A stretch of 64,000 bases of DNA from CAVVUC01 sp963751395 (GCA_963751395.1 CAVVUC010000004.1:620001-684000); one strand, 5' to 3'; positions 17,621 through 27,164 are shown, counted from the stretch's first letter. Made by a program: numbers and translations. The notes: generated by a model not told the origin, from the letters alone.

Positions 17621-17793
17621 GATGAGGGGCGGGAAGCAGACGGTCACTGGCCCGCGGGCCTCTCAATCCGTCGCTTCCCGCCTACTCTACATCGTGAAGT
17701 CATCACCAAAGGCGAACAGGTTTTGCTTCATCAGGTAGCGCATAGGGTGATGAGAGGATGAACTTTCTCAGGTGAAATCACAATCTCGAACAT

Positions 17794-18288
17794 TCATGCC
17801 GGAGGCGTGAGGTGCCGGTGATGGGTATGCTCATATCGTTCCAGTGAGCGCTCCACGATCCAATAGGAAATCAAGGCAATCGGCAGGGCAATCGCAAGTG
17901 AACCCAGGCACATAGGCCCAAGAATTTCTAATGTCTTAAAATGCAGCCAGTGTCCCAATCGAAAATCCACCATCTTCATTCTTTCAGGAAAATGATGGGG
18001 ATGGCTCAAAAGCCAAAAGCCAATATCATATTCCCACCGCAGAACCACCGGCCAGACAGGTGATACAATGTCATGCAGGGCCACGGCGAGCACCGCTGAA
18101 AGTTTGCTACACCTGAATATCCATGCAAAGAAAATGGAAAGAAGGGTTTTCAGACCCGTTAGTGGCGTAAATCCCCAAAACATTCCAATTGCGACTCCAC
18201 CAGCCACTGCATGAGGCGCATCTCGAATCTGCCTGATCTGCTCGTAGTGGCTCTTGATGAATTTCTTCAAGTTGAGCGAATTCTTCAC
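17794..18288 (-). CDS. DUF2062 membrane protein
   Basis: 164 residues with two or three hydrophobic segments and the family pattern of an N-terminal basic region, then AVAGGVAIGMFWGFTPLTGLKT, and a small second hydrophobic pair near 125-150. The family is widespread in bacteria and its function is unknown. It starts at the beginning of a transcription unit divergent from the next gene. It lies just past the wrecked gene and intron, so ordinary genes resume here. Confidence 0.85.
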   Translation of the reverse strand: MKNSLNLKKFIKSHYEQIRQIRDAPHAVAGGVAIGMFWGFTPLTGLKTLLSIFFAWIFRCSKLSAVLAVALHDIVSPVWPVVLRWEYDIGFWLLSHPHHFPERMKMVDFRLGHWLHFKTLEILGPMCLGSLAIALPIALISYWIVERSLERYEHTHHRHLTPPA

Positions 18289-18422
18289 GACGGTTCCTTC
18301 ACAACACCTTATCCTTTTTCAGAGGGGATAAAAGTCAATTTGCCGCCGTCAGATTATGATTCCGGCAAAGAACAATAAATCGGGTTGCGGAACACCAGAA
18401 TACACGGTGATATTTTAGGCAG

Positions 18423-18788
18423 ATGGTTACCACTGAGTTTGATGAATCTCGTCGATTGTTGCGACTCACCCTGTCCGGGCACGTCACAGAGGATGAACTG
18501 CAATCCGGTTTGGAAAAGATCCACTCAATCCTGCCAAGCTTGGAACCGGAGTTTTGGATGTTGACGGACCTCAGCGACCTGGAATCCATGGAAATCTCCT
18601 GCGCTCCACACATTGAGGCTAAAATGGATTTGTTGAAACAGAAACCCCTGAAGGCAGTCGCGAGAGTCATTCCAGATCCACACAAGGACATCGGCTTTGC
18701 GATCATGTCATTGATTCACTATGGCCATGATGTTCCGACAGCAACTTTTGAAACCGTTGAAGATGCCGTGAACTACCTGCTGTCGTGA
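18423..18788 (+). CDS. STAS/SpoIIAA-like domain protein
   Basis: 121 residues resembling the lipid-binding/SpoIIAA-like STAS families: a first strand pair (RRLLRLTLSGHVTEDEL), a helix, LTDLSDLESM, and VARVIPDPHKDIGFAIMSL toward the end. Such stand-alone domains often modify or sense stress or membrane lipids, but no specific job can be assigned. It has its own upstream region and sits 63 bp before the glycosylase gene. Confidence 0.65.
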   Translation: MVTTEFDESRRLLRLTLSGHVTEDELQSGLEKIHSILPSLEPEFWMLTDLSDLESMEISCAPHIEAKMDLLKQKPLKAVARVIPDPHKDIGFAIMSLIHYGHDVPTATFETVEDAVNYLLS

Positions 18789-18850
18789 TAAGCACGTCGA
18801 AGGATTAAATGGAAACCATGTTCTGTTTCATTCATCACCTCGATTCGTGA

Positions 18851-19456
18851 ATGACCCCCTCAGCGATAGCCCATTTGTCGAAGTGTGACAGGAAGCTCGC
18901 GAAGTTGATTCGCAAGATCGGGCCACTGAATTTCAAACCGGCGAAAAGAAGTCCATTTGCCGCATTGATTAAAGCTGTCATTGGCCAGCAACTCAGTGGT
19001 GCGGCAGCAACGTCGATCTACAATCGTTTGCTGGCACTACTCCCCTCTGGATCACTGGAGCCGGGTGAAATTCTTCAACTCTCAGATGATTCATTGCGAT
19101 CAGCCGGTTTATCCAGGGCGAAGATTGCCACGGTGAAGGAAATATCCAGACGGGGCACCGAGGGGATTTTACCTTCACCGTCTCAAATCAGGAATATGAC
19201 CGATGAGGAAATCATCGAATCGCTCATTTCCATCAAAGGAGTGGGGCGATGGACCATTGAAATGTTCCTGATCTTCACTCTTGGTCGTCCTGATGTTCTG
19301 CCGGTGGATGATTTTACCGTGAGGAAGGGGTTCGCACTGGTTTATGGATTGAAGGAATCTCCCAAACCGAAGGAAATGATCGCGCATGCGGAATCATGGA
19401 AACCCCATCGGACCACTGCGACGTTGTATTTGTATCGCGCTGTGGATTGGGGTTGA
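18851..19456 (+). CDS. DNA-3-methyladenine glycosylase (HhH-GPD, AlkA-like)
   Basis: Base-excision repair glycosylase that removes alkylated purines. In 201 residues it shows the HhH-GPD fold: AVIGQQLSGAAATSIYNRL near 45-63, the helix-hairpin-helix SIKGVGRWTIEMFLIFTLG and the catalytic Asp in VLPVDDFTVRKGF. No iron-sulphur cysteines are present, which agrees with the AlkA branch rather than EndoIII. The short form lacks the N-terminal AlkA domain of E. coli. The role is known from family; the substrate range is inferred. Confidence 0.9.
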   Translation: MTPSAIAHLSKCDRKLAKLIRKIGPLNFKPAKRSPFAALIKAVIGQQLSGAAATSIYNRLLALLPSGSLEPGEILQLSDDSLRSAGLSRAKIATVKEISRRGTEGILPSPSQIRNMTDEEIIESLISIKGVGRWTIEMFLIFTLGRPDVLPVDDFTVRKGFALVYGLKESPKPKEMIAHAESWKPHRTTATLYLYRAVDWG

Positions 19457-19607
19457 GGTTCGACAGCGGGGGTTTCTTGGGCCGGGAATGGGCATGCTTT
19501 GTAGTCGAGCCTTTGGGGACTCCACAGGTCAAAAAGATCGGAGCCTTGGGCAAAATTCAAAGCTCATTGGAAATCGCTTGTGAAGCACACCCGCATTTCG
19601 TCATAAA

Positions 19608-21644
19608 TTGGTCGTGGAAGATATTGCCAGACTGGAACGACGACTTTGGGATGCGGCGGACCAGCTTCGCGCAAATTCCAAGCTCACTTCGACCGAGTAT
19701 TACATGCCCGTCCTTGGGCTCATTTTCCTTCGGCACGCTTACAACCGGTTTCTTGTCGTCAAAGTAGAGCTGGAAAAAAATCTCCCAAAACGTGCCGGCG
19801 TCACACGGCAGCTCAACCGGGATGATTTTGCGAAAAAGAGCGCCCTGTTTCTACGGGAGAAATCGCAGTTCGAATATCTGCTTCACCTCTCCGGCGACAA
19901 GGACAAAGGGAGGGCAATCATCGAAGCGATGGACGCCATTGAGCAGGATTACCCGAACCTTGCTGGCGTGCTGCCCAAGGAGTATCACATATTCGACAGC
20001 GCCCTGCTGGGTCGTTTGCTGAAAATCTTCAACGACGAAACGCTCCAAAGCGCAAAAGGGGATGTCTTCGGCCGCATTTACGAATACTTCCTGATGAAGT
20101 TCGCAATGGCCGGCGCTCAGGACATGGGCGAATTCTTCACGCCGGTTTCATTGGTGCAGACCATTGTGAATGTCATCGAGCCGGATCACGGCATCGTCTG
20201 CGATATTGCCTGTGGGTCTGGCGGGATGTTTGTGCAGACCAGCCATTTCATCGAGCAACAGGGAAAGGACACTCATAAAGTCGTCACGTTTTACGGTCAG
20301 GAGAAAACCGCGACGACTATTCGCCTGGCAAAAATGAACCTTGCCGTGCATGGCCTCGAAGGAAAAATCGTCGAGGGCAACACGTTTTACGAAGACCTTC
20401 TTGAACTGGTGGGCAAGGTCGATTCCATGATGGCCAATCCACCGTTCAATGTGGATGGCATTGATGCGGAGAAAATCAAAAGTGATCCGCGTCTCCCGTT
20501 TGGTTTGCCTGGGGTGAACAACAAAGGCTCAGTCAGCAACGGCAACTATCTCTGGATTTCCTACTTCTACAGTTACCTCAACAAGAAAGGCCGCGCCGGA
20601 TTTGTCATGTCGTCCCAAGCCTCCAGTGCCGGTCATGGAGAAAAGGAAGTCCGCCGCAAGCTGGTCCAGACCGGGCATGTGGATGCGATGATTTCCATTC
20701 GCTCGAATTTCTTCTACACACGCACGGTCCCATGTGAGTTGTGGTTCCTCGACAAAGGGAAGCCGGAGGCGATGCGGGACAAAGTGCTCATGCTCGATGC
20801 GCGCAACATCTTCCGAAAGGTCACGCGCAAGGTCTATGACTTCTCACCGGAGCAGTTGAAAAACATCACTTCGATTGTCTGGCTTTATCGTGGGCAAAAG
20901 CAGCGGTTTCTTGATCTTGTGGAATCTTATCGCGAGGAGTGCCGCGTCCGCCGTCGAAAGCTGGATGCCACCTTGCCGGAAGCTCAGGCTGCGATGGAAA
21001 GTTTCGACACCGCCATGTGCGGCTTTGTTGTTGGAGTAGTGAAAGGGGAATCCACGGGCTCATTGCTAAAGGCGGCTACGGAGTTCCACGGCGAAGTGGC
21101 GGCTTTTGCGATGTCGGTTGAAAATATACGACAGGTCATCCTGTTGAGGGATTACACGGCGGATGCTACTTCACTGCCTGAGTTCGCCGCCGATTGTCGT
21201 GCGCTGCATATCAAGTTGAAAGAGTTGATGAAGCTGATGGGGCAACTGCTGGAGGTAGCGCAGCCACATGCTTCCAAAGAGCAACGGCGCACCTTGCAAG
21301 TAAGCCGCGATGCCGCGCATGCGCTGCTGGATGAGTGTCACACTGCCGCGATGGAAAACATCTATTGGACGCGACAGGTGGAATGGCTGCTTCACCGTTT
21401 TCCGGATGCCGAATACCGCGATGTGGCAGGCTTGGTGAAGCTGGTGGATCGCAAGGACATCGAAGCTGCGGATTGGAGTCTTACGCCGGGTCGTTATGTC
21501 GGTGTTGCGGCAATGGTGGAGGATGAGGACTTTGATTTTGAAGACACGATGCGAGGAATTCACGTTGAACTGGCTGACCTCAACAAAGAGGCCGTGGAAC
21601 TGGCGGATAAGATTCAGGAAAATCTTGAGGAGTTAGTCGGATGA
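19608..21644 (+). CDS. hsdM: Type I restriction-modification DNA methyltransferase (HsdM)
   Basis: N6-adenine methyltransferase subunit of a type I system, 678 residues. The N-terminal HsdM helical domain reads RLWDAADQLRANSKLTSTEY. The SAM-binding motif DIACGSGGMF is at about 198 and the catalytic NPPFN at about 276. The long C-terminal helical extension after 500 is usual for larger HsdM proteins. The start is TTG 19608 or GTG 19614; an in-frame stop at 19581 limits choices and no strong ribosome site is visible. It overlaps hsdS by four bases. Confidence 0.94.
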   Translation: MVVEDIARLERRLWDAADQLRANSKLTSTEYYMPVLGLIFLRHAYNRFLVVKVELEKNLPKRAGVTRQLNRDDFAKKSALFLREKSQFEYLLHLSGDKDKGRAIIEAMDAIEQDYPNLAGVLPKEYHIFDSALLGRLLKIFNDETLQSAKGDVFGRIYEYFLMKFAMAGAQDMGEFFTPVSLVQTIVNVIEPDHGIVCDIACGSGGMFVQTSHFIEQQGKDTHKVVTFYGQEKTATTIRLAKMNLAVHGLEGKIVEGNTFYEDLLELVGKVDSMMANPPFNVDGIDAEKIKSDPRLPFGLPGVNNKGSVSNGNYLWISYFYSYLNKKGRAGFVMSSQASSAGHGEKEVRRKLVQTGHVDAMISIRSNFFYTRTVPCELWFLDKGKPEAMRDKVLMLDARNIFRKVTRKVYDFSPEQLKNITSIVWLYRGQKQRFLDLVESYREECRVRRRKLDATLPEAQAAMESFDTAMCGFVVGVVKGESTGSLLKAATEFHGEVAAFAMSVENIRQVILLRDYTADATSLPEFAADCRALHIKLKELMKLMGQLLEVAQPHASKEQRRTLQVSRDAAHALLDECHTAAMENIYWTRQVEWLLHRFPDAEYRDVAGLVKLVDRKDIEAADWSLTPGRYVGVAAMVEDEDFDFEDTMRGIHVELADLNKEAVELADKIQENLEELVG

Positions 21645-22861
21645 AGTGGAATGAAGATTCGCTCGGCTCGATATGCGAAGCCAATGCCGGTATAATCCAA
21701 ACCGGACCATTTGGCTCTCAACTTCATCAGTCAGACTATGCGGATGAAGGCGTGCCGGTTGTTATGCCGCAAGACATCGTTGATGGACGTATAGATCTAA
21801 ACACCGTCGTTAAGGTTACGGAAGATACCGCCAATAAGCTCAAACGTCATAAACTCAAACTGGGTGCTCTCGTCATGCCCCGAAGGGGTGAGATCAACAA
21901 GCGTGCGTTCATCACTAAAGATCAAGAAGGTTTTCTCTGTGGAACTGGTTGTATAAAGATCGAACTTTCCGGAGAGATCTTAGATTCTCGTTTTCTTTAC
22001 TACTATATGAAGCAACCGCAGGTCGTGTCATGGATTGAGCAAAATGCGGTGGGAACAACTATGCTCAATCTAAACACGAATATCATCGAACGTATTCCTA
22101 TTCGTTATCCTCACATTGATGCCCAAAAAGCCATTGCGGAAGCAATGACAGCCTACGACGACTTGATTGAGAATAATCTTCGGCGGATGGCGTTGCTGGA
22201 GGAATCGGCGCGGCTGCTTTATAAAGAATGGTTTGTCCACCTCCGCTTCCCCGGCCACGAACACACCCGCATCATCGACGGCGTGCCCGAAGGTTGGGAG
22301 AAGAAGCCCCTTAGTAGCGTTGCAGAAATCAATCGCCAATCCATCGGAAGCTCGTTCGACGGCGAGATTGAATACATCGACATCGCATCGGTCACCCCCG
22401 GTCACATCAACGAAACAATCGTCTATGACTTTGCCGATGCCCCAAGCAGAGCGCGTCGTGTTGTTCAGCACGGCAACATCATCTGGTCATGTGTTCGTCC
22501 AAACCGGCGCTCTCATGCTCTCATTTTGCAACCTCCGTCAAATCTCATTGTCTCCACGGGCTTCGCCGTAATTACTCCAACCCGCTTGCCGACTTCATTC
22601 CTTTACTTCGCCACGACTACCGACGCTTTTGTTGGATACTTGGAGAATCATGCAAAGGGAGCAGCTTACCCGGCAGTGCTAACTCGTGATTTTGAACAGG
22701 GCGAGATTCTAAATCCACCTCCTCGTCTTGCAGATGCCTTCAACAAGTTTGTTGAACCGTCACTGGCCCAGATTCACAACCTTCGGGTTCAAAACCAAAA
22801 ACTCAAAGCCGCCCGCAACCTCCTGCTACCCAGGCTGATGAACGGCGAAATCGAAGTGTGA
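21641..22861 (+). CDS. hsdS: Type I restriction-modification specificity subunit (HsdS)
   Basis: 406 residues with two target-recognition halves, each followed by a conserved helix. The first half covers about 1-190, with QIGPFGSQLHQSDY-type sequence (TGPFGSQLHQSDY) and the helix AYDDLIENNLRRMALLEESA. The second starts at about 220 (GWEKKPLSSVAEI) and ends QNQKLKAARNLLLPRLMNGE. The ATGA overlap with hsdM indicates coupling. The recognised DNA sequence cannot be read off. Confidence 0.92.
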   Translation: MKWNEDSLGSICEANAGIIQTGPFGSQLHQSDYADEGVPVVMPQDIVDGRIDLNTVVKVTEDTANKLKRHKLKLGALVMPRRGEINKRAFITKDQEGFLCGTGCIKIELSGEILDSRFLYYYMKQPQVVSWIEQNAVGTTMLNLNTNIIERIPIRYPHIDAQKAIAEAMTAYDDLIENNLRRMALLEESARLLYKEWFVHLRFPGHEHTRIIDGVPEGWEKKPLSSVAEINRQSIGSSFDGEIEYIDIASVTPGHINETIVYDFADAPSRARRVVQHGNIIWSCVRPNRRSHALILQPPSNLIVSTGFAVITPTRLPTSFLYFATTTDAFVGYLENHAKGAAYPAVLTRDFEQGEILNPPPRLADAFNKFVEPSLAQIHNLRVQNQKLKAARNLLLPRLMNGEIEV

Positions 22862-22874
22862 CGAGTCATTTGCC

Positions 22875-23321
22875 ATGGATTTGATCTATCTCGACTACAA
22901 CTGCTTCCAGCGTCCGTTCGACAACCCGCTGGACACGCGCATTCAGATGGAGGCGCTGGCCTGTCAGGAGATTTTCACGCAAGCGGAAGCGCACACCATC
23001 GAACTGGTCTGGTCTTTCGTTCATCACGACGAAACCTTGCTTTGTCCATTTCCCGATCGTCAAGCGGAGGCGTTTCGGCTTTCCGCTCTCTGCATAAAAA
23101 GACAGGGGCCGAATGATTCGATATTGCAGGCAGCACAGAAACTTTGTGCGCGGGAACATATTTCCGGACGGGACGCATTGCACCTTGCAGCGGCGCTGGA
23201 AATCGGAGCGAAGAGTTTTTTGTCCTGCGATGACCGGCTGCTGCACCGGGCGTCGCGTGCGCAACTGGACATTGAATTATTAAATCCTGTCGATTACATT
23301 CGACGCACAGAAACGCCATGA
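22875..23321 (+). CDS. PIN-domain protein, likely toxin
   Basis: 148 residues with a PIN ribonuclease pattern: first acidic site in YLDYNCFQRPFD, a middle helix, and the C-terminal pair SGRDALHLAAALEIGAKSFL followed by SCDDRLL. PIN toxins cut tRNA or mRNA and are held by a small partner; the next gene overlaps by four bases and fits that role. The pair sits between hsdS and hsdR in the same orientation, 13 bp after hsdS. Function is inferred from family. Confidence 0.75.
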   Translation: MDLIYLDYNCFQRPFDNPLDTRIQMEALACQEIFTQAEAHTIELVWSFVHHDETLLCPFPDRQAEAFRLSALCIKRQGPNDSILQAAQKLCAREHISGRDALHLAAALEIGAKSFLSCDDRLLHRASRAQLDIELLNPVDYIRRTETP

Positions 23322-23521
23322 GCACCGCATTGGATGACAGCACGATTCGGATCGAGGGCATCGAAGCACTCAACAAAGCGCTTGGCTGCGCCAAAGCCTT
23401 GCGTTTCCTTTCGTTGATTCACCGGGAGCCGACTGACTATGTGGAAATTTCCAAAAGACTATATGAGGGACAGAGTGTTGAGGAAATTTTCGAGCGTGCA
23501 AAAAGTCAGTGGAAAGAATAG
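23318..23521 (+). CDS. Small partner of the PIN protein (probable antitoxin)
   Basis: 67 residues, ATG overlapping the PIN stop. The sequence (KALGCAKALRFLSLIHREPTD, then YEGQSVEEIFERAKSQWKE) is helical and acidic at the end, as in antitoxins of PIN pairs. Here the toxin gene comes first, the reverse of the usual order. No DNA-binding fold is recognised, so the antitoxin role is from position only. Confidence 0.55.
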   Translation: MSTALDDSTIRIEGIEALNKALGCAKALRFLSLIHREPTDYVEISKRLYEGQSVEEIFERAKSQWKE

Positions 23522-23549
23522 CCCACTGTTTCATTGACCCGATCCCGGC

Positions 23550-26500
23550 ATGAGTGAAATGACCGAGGACAGGCTGGTGCAGCAGACCGTCGCGAATTAT
23601 TTCCACGACGTGCTGAAATGGGATTCCGTCCTCGCCTACAACGAAGAAATCCTCGGCCCGGATGGAACGCTGGGCCGGACTTCCGAGAAGGAAGTCGTGC
23701 TGGTGCGTTACCTGCGAATGGCGCTGGAGAAGTTTAATCCCGACCTTCCCGCTGCCGCTTACGAGTCAGCCATCAAGCAAATCACGGAAACGAGCGTTTC
23801 CAAGTCGCTGCTGCAAATCAACCGGGAGAAATACGGCCTTTGCAAGAAGGGCGTGGAAGTTTCATTTCGTAACGCCGAAGGCCACATCGAAAAGAAGCGG
23901 CTGATTGTTTTCGATTTCGAGAAGCCGGAGGAAAATCACTTCCTCGTGGTGCGTGAGCTATGGGTGCAGGGCAACCTCTATCGGCGTCGGCCCGACATCA
24001 TTGGATTCGTGAACGGAATCCCGCTGCTCTTTTTCGAGCTGAAGAACGTCCACAAAGACATCAGGCGCGCATACAACGAAAACCTGAGTGATTACAAAGA
24101 CACCATCCCTCACGTCTTCGATCACAATGAACTGGTGATCTTGAGCAATGGCGACAAGGCGAAGCTCGGTTCCATTTCGAGCAAATACGGGCACTTTCAC
24201 GAATGGAAGCGACTGGCTGAGGAGGAACCGGGTGTGGTGGATATGGAAACTTTGCTCAAAGGAGTTTGCTCGAAGCGGAACTTCATGGACATCTTCGAGA
24301 ACTTCACGGTTTTCGATGACAGCAGCGGCAAACTGGTAAAGATCGTCGCGCGCAATCATCAGTTTCTTGGCGTCAATCGTGCAGTGGAAGCCGTAAGGAA
24401 TCCTGAACATCTCAACGGGCAACTGGGTGTCTTCTGGCACACTCAGGGAAGCGGCAAATCCTACTCGATGCTCTTTTTCACCGAGAAGGTGAAGCGCAAG
24501 CTGTCGGGCAATTTCACATTTCTCATTGTCACGGATCGTGAAGATCTGGACGACCAGATTTACAAGACTTTCGCCGGTTGCGGCATTGTGGATAATGACA
24601 GCGACAGGTGCCGTGCTGGTTCGGGCAATGATCTGCGGGACATGTTGAAGCGGGATAAGTCGTATGTCTTCACGATGGTCCAGAAATTTAACCAGACGGT
24701 TTCCCCTGACGATCCTTATTCCTTGCGCAACGACATCATTGTTCTCTCCGATGAGGCGCACCGCACACATTATGGCATCCTCGCTTTGAACATGAGGAAT
24801 TCACTGCCCAGGGCGCACTACATGGGATTTACCGGCACGCCTCTTTTCAAGTCTGATGAACTCACGAAGAAGATCTTCGGGGATTATGTCTCGACGTATG
24901 ATTTTCAGCGTGCAGTCGATGACAAGGCCACCGTGCCGCTTTACTACGACAATCGCGGCGAGAAGCTGCACATCACCACGACGGAGATCAACGCAAAGAT
25001 CGCTGACAAACTGGAGCAGATGGAGGCCGAGCTTGATCCCGATAAACGGGCGCGGCTGGAACAAGAACTGGCGCGTGAATATCATATCATCACTGCGGGC
25101 AAACGGCTGGATGCCATAGCTCGTGATTTTGTGGATCATTACGCTGCCCGATGGGAAACCGGCAAAGTGATGCTGGTCTGCATCGACAAGATTACGACCG
25201 TGAGGATGTTCAACTTGATCCAGTTTTACTGGGCCGAAGCAATAAAGGAAGTTGAAGCTGCTTTGGCAGCGGCGGCTGATGAACAGGAGGAAGTGTATCT
25301 GCGGCGCAAGGTGGCGTGGATGAAGGAAACAGAAAAGGCTGTGGTCGTGAGTGAAGAACAAGGAGAGGTAAAGCGTTTCGAGACTTGGGACTTGGACATC
25401 ATCCCGCATCGCGAGAAGATGAAAAAGGGATTCGAGACACCGGATGGGAAGAGAATTGATTTGGAAACGGCATTCAAGAATCCGGAACACCCATTTCGCA
25501 TCGCGATTGTCTGCGCCATGTGGATGACGGGCTTTGATGTGCCAAGCATGGCCACACTTTATCTCGATAAACCGCTCAAGGCGCACACCTTGATGCAGGC
25601 CATCGCACGAGCCAACCGTGTGTATGAAGGAAAGAACAACGGCTTGATCGTGGATTACTGCGGCATTTTGAAGAATCTTCGCCAAGCACTGGCCACGTTT
25701 GCGGGAACGGGCGGAAGCAGTGGTGGTGGACAACCTCCTGAGCCGGTTAAACCAGAGGAGGAGTTAATCGCGGAGTTGGCTGCCGTGATCAAGGAAACGC
25801 GCCGATTTATGACAGACCGGGGATATGATCTCGACAGTCTCATTGGGAAAACAGGATTTGAGAAGATCGCAGCGATCAACGCCGCCAAGGAAGTTGTCAA
25901 CCAAACTGAGGAAACGAGAAAGCGTTTTGAGATTCAGGCGCGTGAGGTGTTCAAGAAGTTCAAGGCGTGCATCACAATCAAGAGCATCAATGATTACAGA
26001 AAAGATCACGACGCCATCGACATCATTTACAAGAAACTGCAGGACGATAAGGACAAGGCTGACATCACGGACATCATCAAGGAACTCCATGCCATAATAG
26101 ACGAGTCCATTGCTCCAACCGCTGCCGAAAAACCTGATGCAGACGGCAAACTTTACGACATCAGTAAAATCGACTTCGAGCGGCTCAGGCAGGAGTTTGC
26201 GAAATCGCCCCGGAAGAATACCACCGTTTACGCACTCAAGGAGATGATCGAAAGGCGGTTGCTCCAATTGATGAAGCAAAACCCGCTCAGGACTGACTTT
26301 AACAAACGCTACCAGGAAATCATAGCGGGGTATAACCTTGAAAAAGATCGAGTGACCATCGAGAAGACCTTTGCCGCGCTGCTTAGTTTTGTAGGAGCAC
26401 TCGATGAGGAGCAGGAGCGGGCTATCAGAGAAGGTCTGGACGAGGAAAAATTGGCCTTGTTCGATTTGCTTATGAAACCGGAATTGATGTCGGCTCAGCA

Positions 26501-26774
26501 CAAAATGGATCGGGAGAAAATCAAGAAGGTAGCCACAGATCTTCTGACAACGCTGAAGGCGGAAAAACTCAAGGTGGACAACTGGCGGGAGAAAGAAGCT
26601 ACAAAAGCCGAGGTCAAAACATTCATCCATGATTTTCTCTGGAACGACAAATCAGGACTGCCGCCTGATTTCTATTCACCGGATGAAGTGGAACAGAAAA
26701 CCGCGATTATTTACGATCACGTTTTCAAACAATACGCCGATGCAGATCACCATCCCTATTCCCAGGCGGCGTGA
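23550..26774 (+). CDS. hsdR: Type I restriction endonuclease subunit (HsdR)
   Basis: 1074 residues; the motor and nuclease of the type I complex. The N-terminal nuclease centre reads RPDIIGFVNG then LLFFELKN (PD-D/ExK type, about 148-168). The helicase has Walker A TQGSGKS at about 300, DEAH in LSDEAHRTHYG at about 400 and MGFTGTPL after it. A helical C terminus probably binds HsdM/HsdS. The gene follows the PIN pair by 28 bp. The hsdMS-toxin pair-hsdR order makes a complete restriction locus. Confidence 0.95.
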   Translation: MSEMTEDRLVQQTVANYFHDVLKWDSVLAYNEEILGPDGTLGRTSEKEVVLVRYLRMALEKFNPDLPAAAYESAIKQITETSVSKSLLQINREKYGLCKKGVEVSFRNAEGHIEKKRLIVFDFEKPEENHFLVVRELWVQGNLYRRRPDIIGFVNGIPLLFFELKNVHKDIRRAYNENLSDYKDTIPHVFDHNELVILSNGDKAKLGSISSKYGHFHEWKRLAEEEPGVVDMETLLKGVCSKRNFMDIFENFTVFDDSSGKLVKIVARNHQFLGVNRAVEAVRNPEHLNGQLGVFWHTQGSGKSYSMLFFTEKVKRKLSGNFTFLIVTDREDLDDQIYKTFAGCGIVDNDSDRCRAGSGNDLRDMLKRDKSYVFTMVQKFNQTVSPDDPYSLRNDIIVLSDEAHRTHYGILALNMRNSLPRAHYMGFTGTPLFKSDELTKKIFGDYVSTYDFQRAVDDKATVPLYYDNRGEKLHITTTEINAKIADKLEQMEAELDPDKRARLEQELAREYHIITAGKRLDAIARDFVDHYAARWETGKVMLVCIDKITTVRMFNLIQFYWAEAIKEVEAALAAAADEQEEVYLRRKVAWMKETEKAVVVSEEQGEVKRFETWDLDIIPHREKMKKGFETPDGKRIDLETAFKNPEHPFRIAIVCAMWMTGFDVPSMATLYLDKPLKAHTLMQAIARANRVYEGKNNGLIVDYCGILKNLRQALATFAGTGGSSGGGQPPEPVKPEEELIAELAAVIKETRRFMTDRGYDLDSLIGKTGFEKIAAINAAKEVVNQTEETRKRFEIQAREVFKKFKACITIKSINDYRKDHDAIDIIYKKLQDDKDKADITDIIKELHAIIDESIAPTAAEKPDADGKLYDISKIDFERLRQEFAKSPRKNTTVYALKEMIERRLLQLMKQNPLRTDFNKRYQEIIAGYNLEKDRVTIEKTFAALLSFVGALDEEQERAIREGLDEEKLALFDLLMKPELMSAQHKMDREKIKKVATDLLTTLKAEKLKVDNWREKEATKAEVKTFIHDFLWNDKSGLPPDFYSPDEVEQKTAIIYDHVFKQYADADHHPYSQAA

Positions 26775-26879
26775 CGGTGAAAAGTAGTTGGGCAAATGGA
26801 ATTGTCGGTATCCATCGACCGAGGATTGGTTCGTCGATTTCTCCTTGCCCCCTGTCCTCAGAATAATAGAACCTCTCAC

Positions 26880-27164
26880 ATGACCAAAACCCAACTTCTG
26901 CAAGCCATCGCCGAACAAACTGAAACCGACAAGAAAACTGCCGCATTCTTCCTCGATGCCATCACCGAGATCGCCTACAAGGAAGTGAAGAAGAACGGTG
27001 AATTTCTTCTTCCTGGCATCGGCAAGCTCATCAAACAGAAAAGGAAGGCGCGGATGGGTTTCAATCCCAAGACCCAGCAGAAGATCAAGATTGCGGCGAA
27101 GACCGTCGTAAAGTTCCGTGTGGCGAAGGCGGCGAAGGATGAGATTTTGGGTGGAAAGAAATAA
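26880..27164 (+). CDS. HU-family DNA-binding protein
   Basis: 94 residues from ATG 26880 (MTKTQLLQAIAEQTETDKKT). It has the HU/IHF helical base (FFLDAITEIAYKEVKKNG), the GIGKLIKQKRKARMGFNPKT arm region and a basic end. The DNA-intercalating RNP motif of classical HU is replaced by GFNPKT. This HU branch with Lys-rich ends is common in PVC bacteria. It probably bends or compacts DNA. Confidence 0.85.
   Translation: MTKTQLLQAIAEQTETDKKTAAFFLDAITEIAYKEVKKNGEFLLPGIGKLIKQKRKARMGFNPKTQQKIKIAAKTVVKFRVAKAAKDEILGGKK

Larger units (their letters stand above)
15752..17690 (+). mobile_element. Group II intron with reverse transcriptase gene
   Basis: Begins with the consensus GTGCG right after a coding exon and ends CTCTAC. 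It holds an ORF for an intron reverse transcriptase, a clear domain V (17587-17620) and a domain VI helix (GGCGGGAAGC paired with GCTTCCCGCC) with a bulged A at 17684 seven bases from the 3' end. Length is 1939 bp. The host frame is restored after splicing only if the junction is one base earlier than the usual AY end, so the host gene may also carry an indel. Confidence 0.9.
13340..17761 (+). pseudogene. Gene broken by an IS1202-like element and a group II intron, 5' end missing
   Basis: Three exons of one ancestral gene can be joined. Exon 1 (13340-13596) encodes IRIGLLIADDTTLIYSPTP and more, with a one-base frameshift near 13545. After removing the IS (13597-15042) and one copy of its 16-bp duplication, the frame runs through VKRDLEKRPAKPYNVARVER and about 230 helical, charged residues to 15751. 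After the intron (15752-17690) a short end reads EVITKGEQVLLHQVAHRVMRG. The YSPTP-LIEAGS segment faintly recalls phospholipase-D-like proteins, but I cannot assign it. The N terminus is absent next to the 521-residue gene. Confidence 0.7.
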
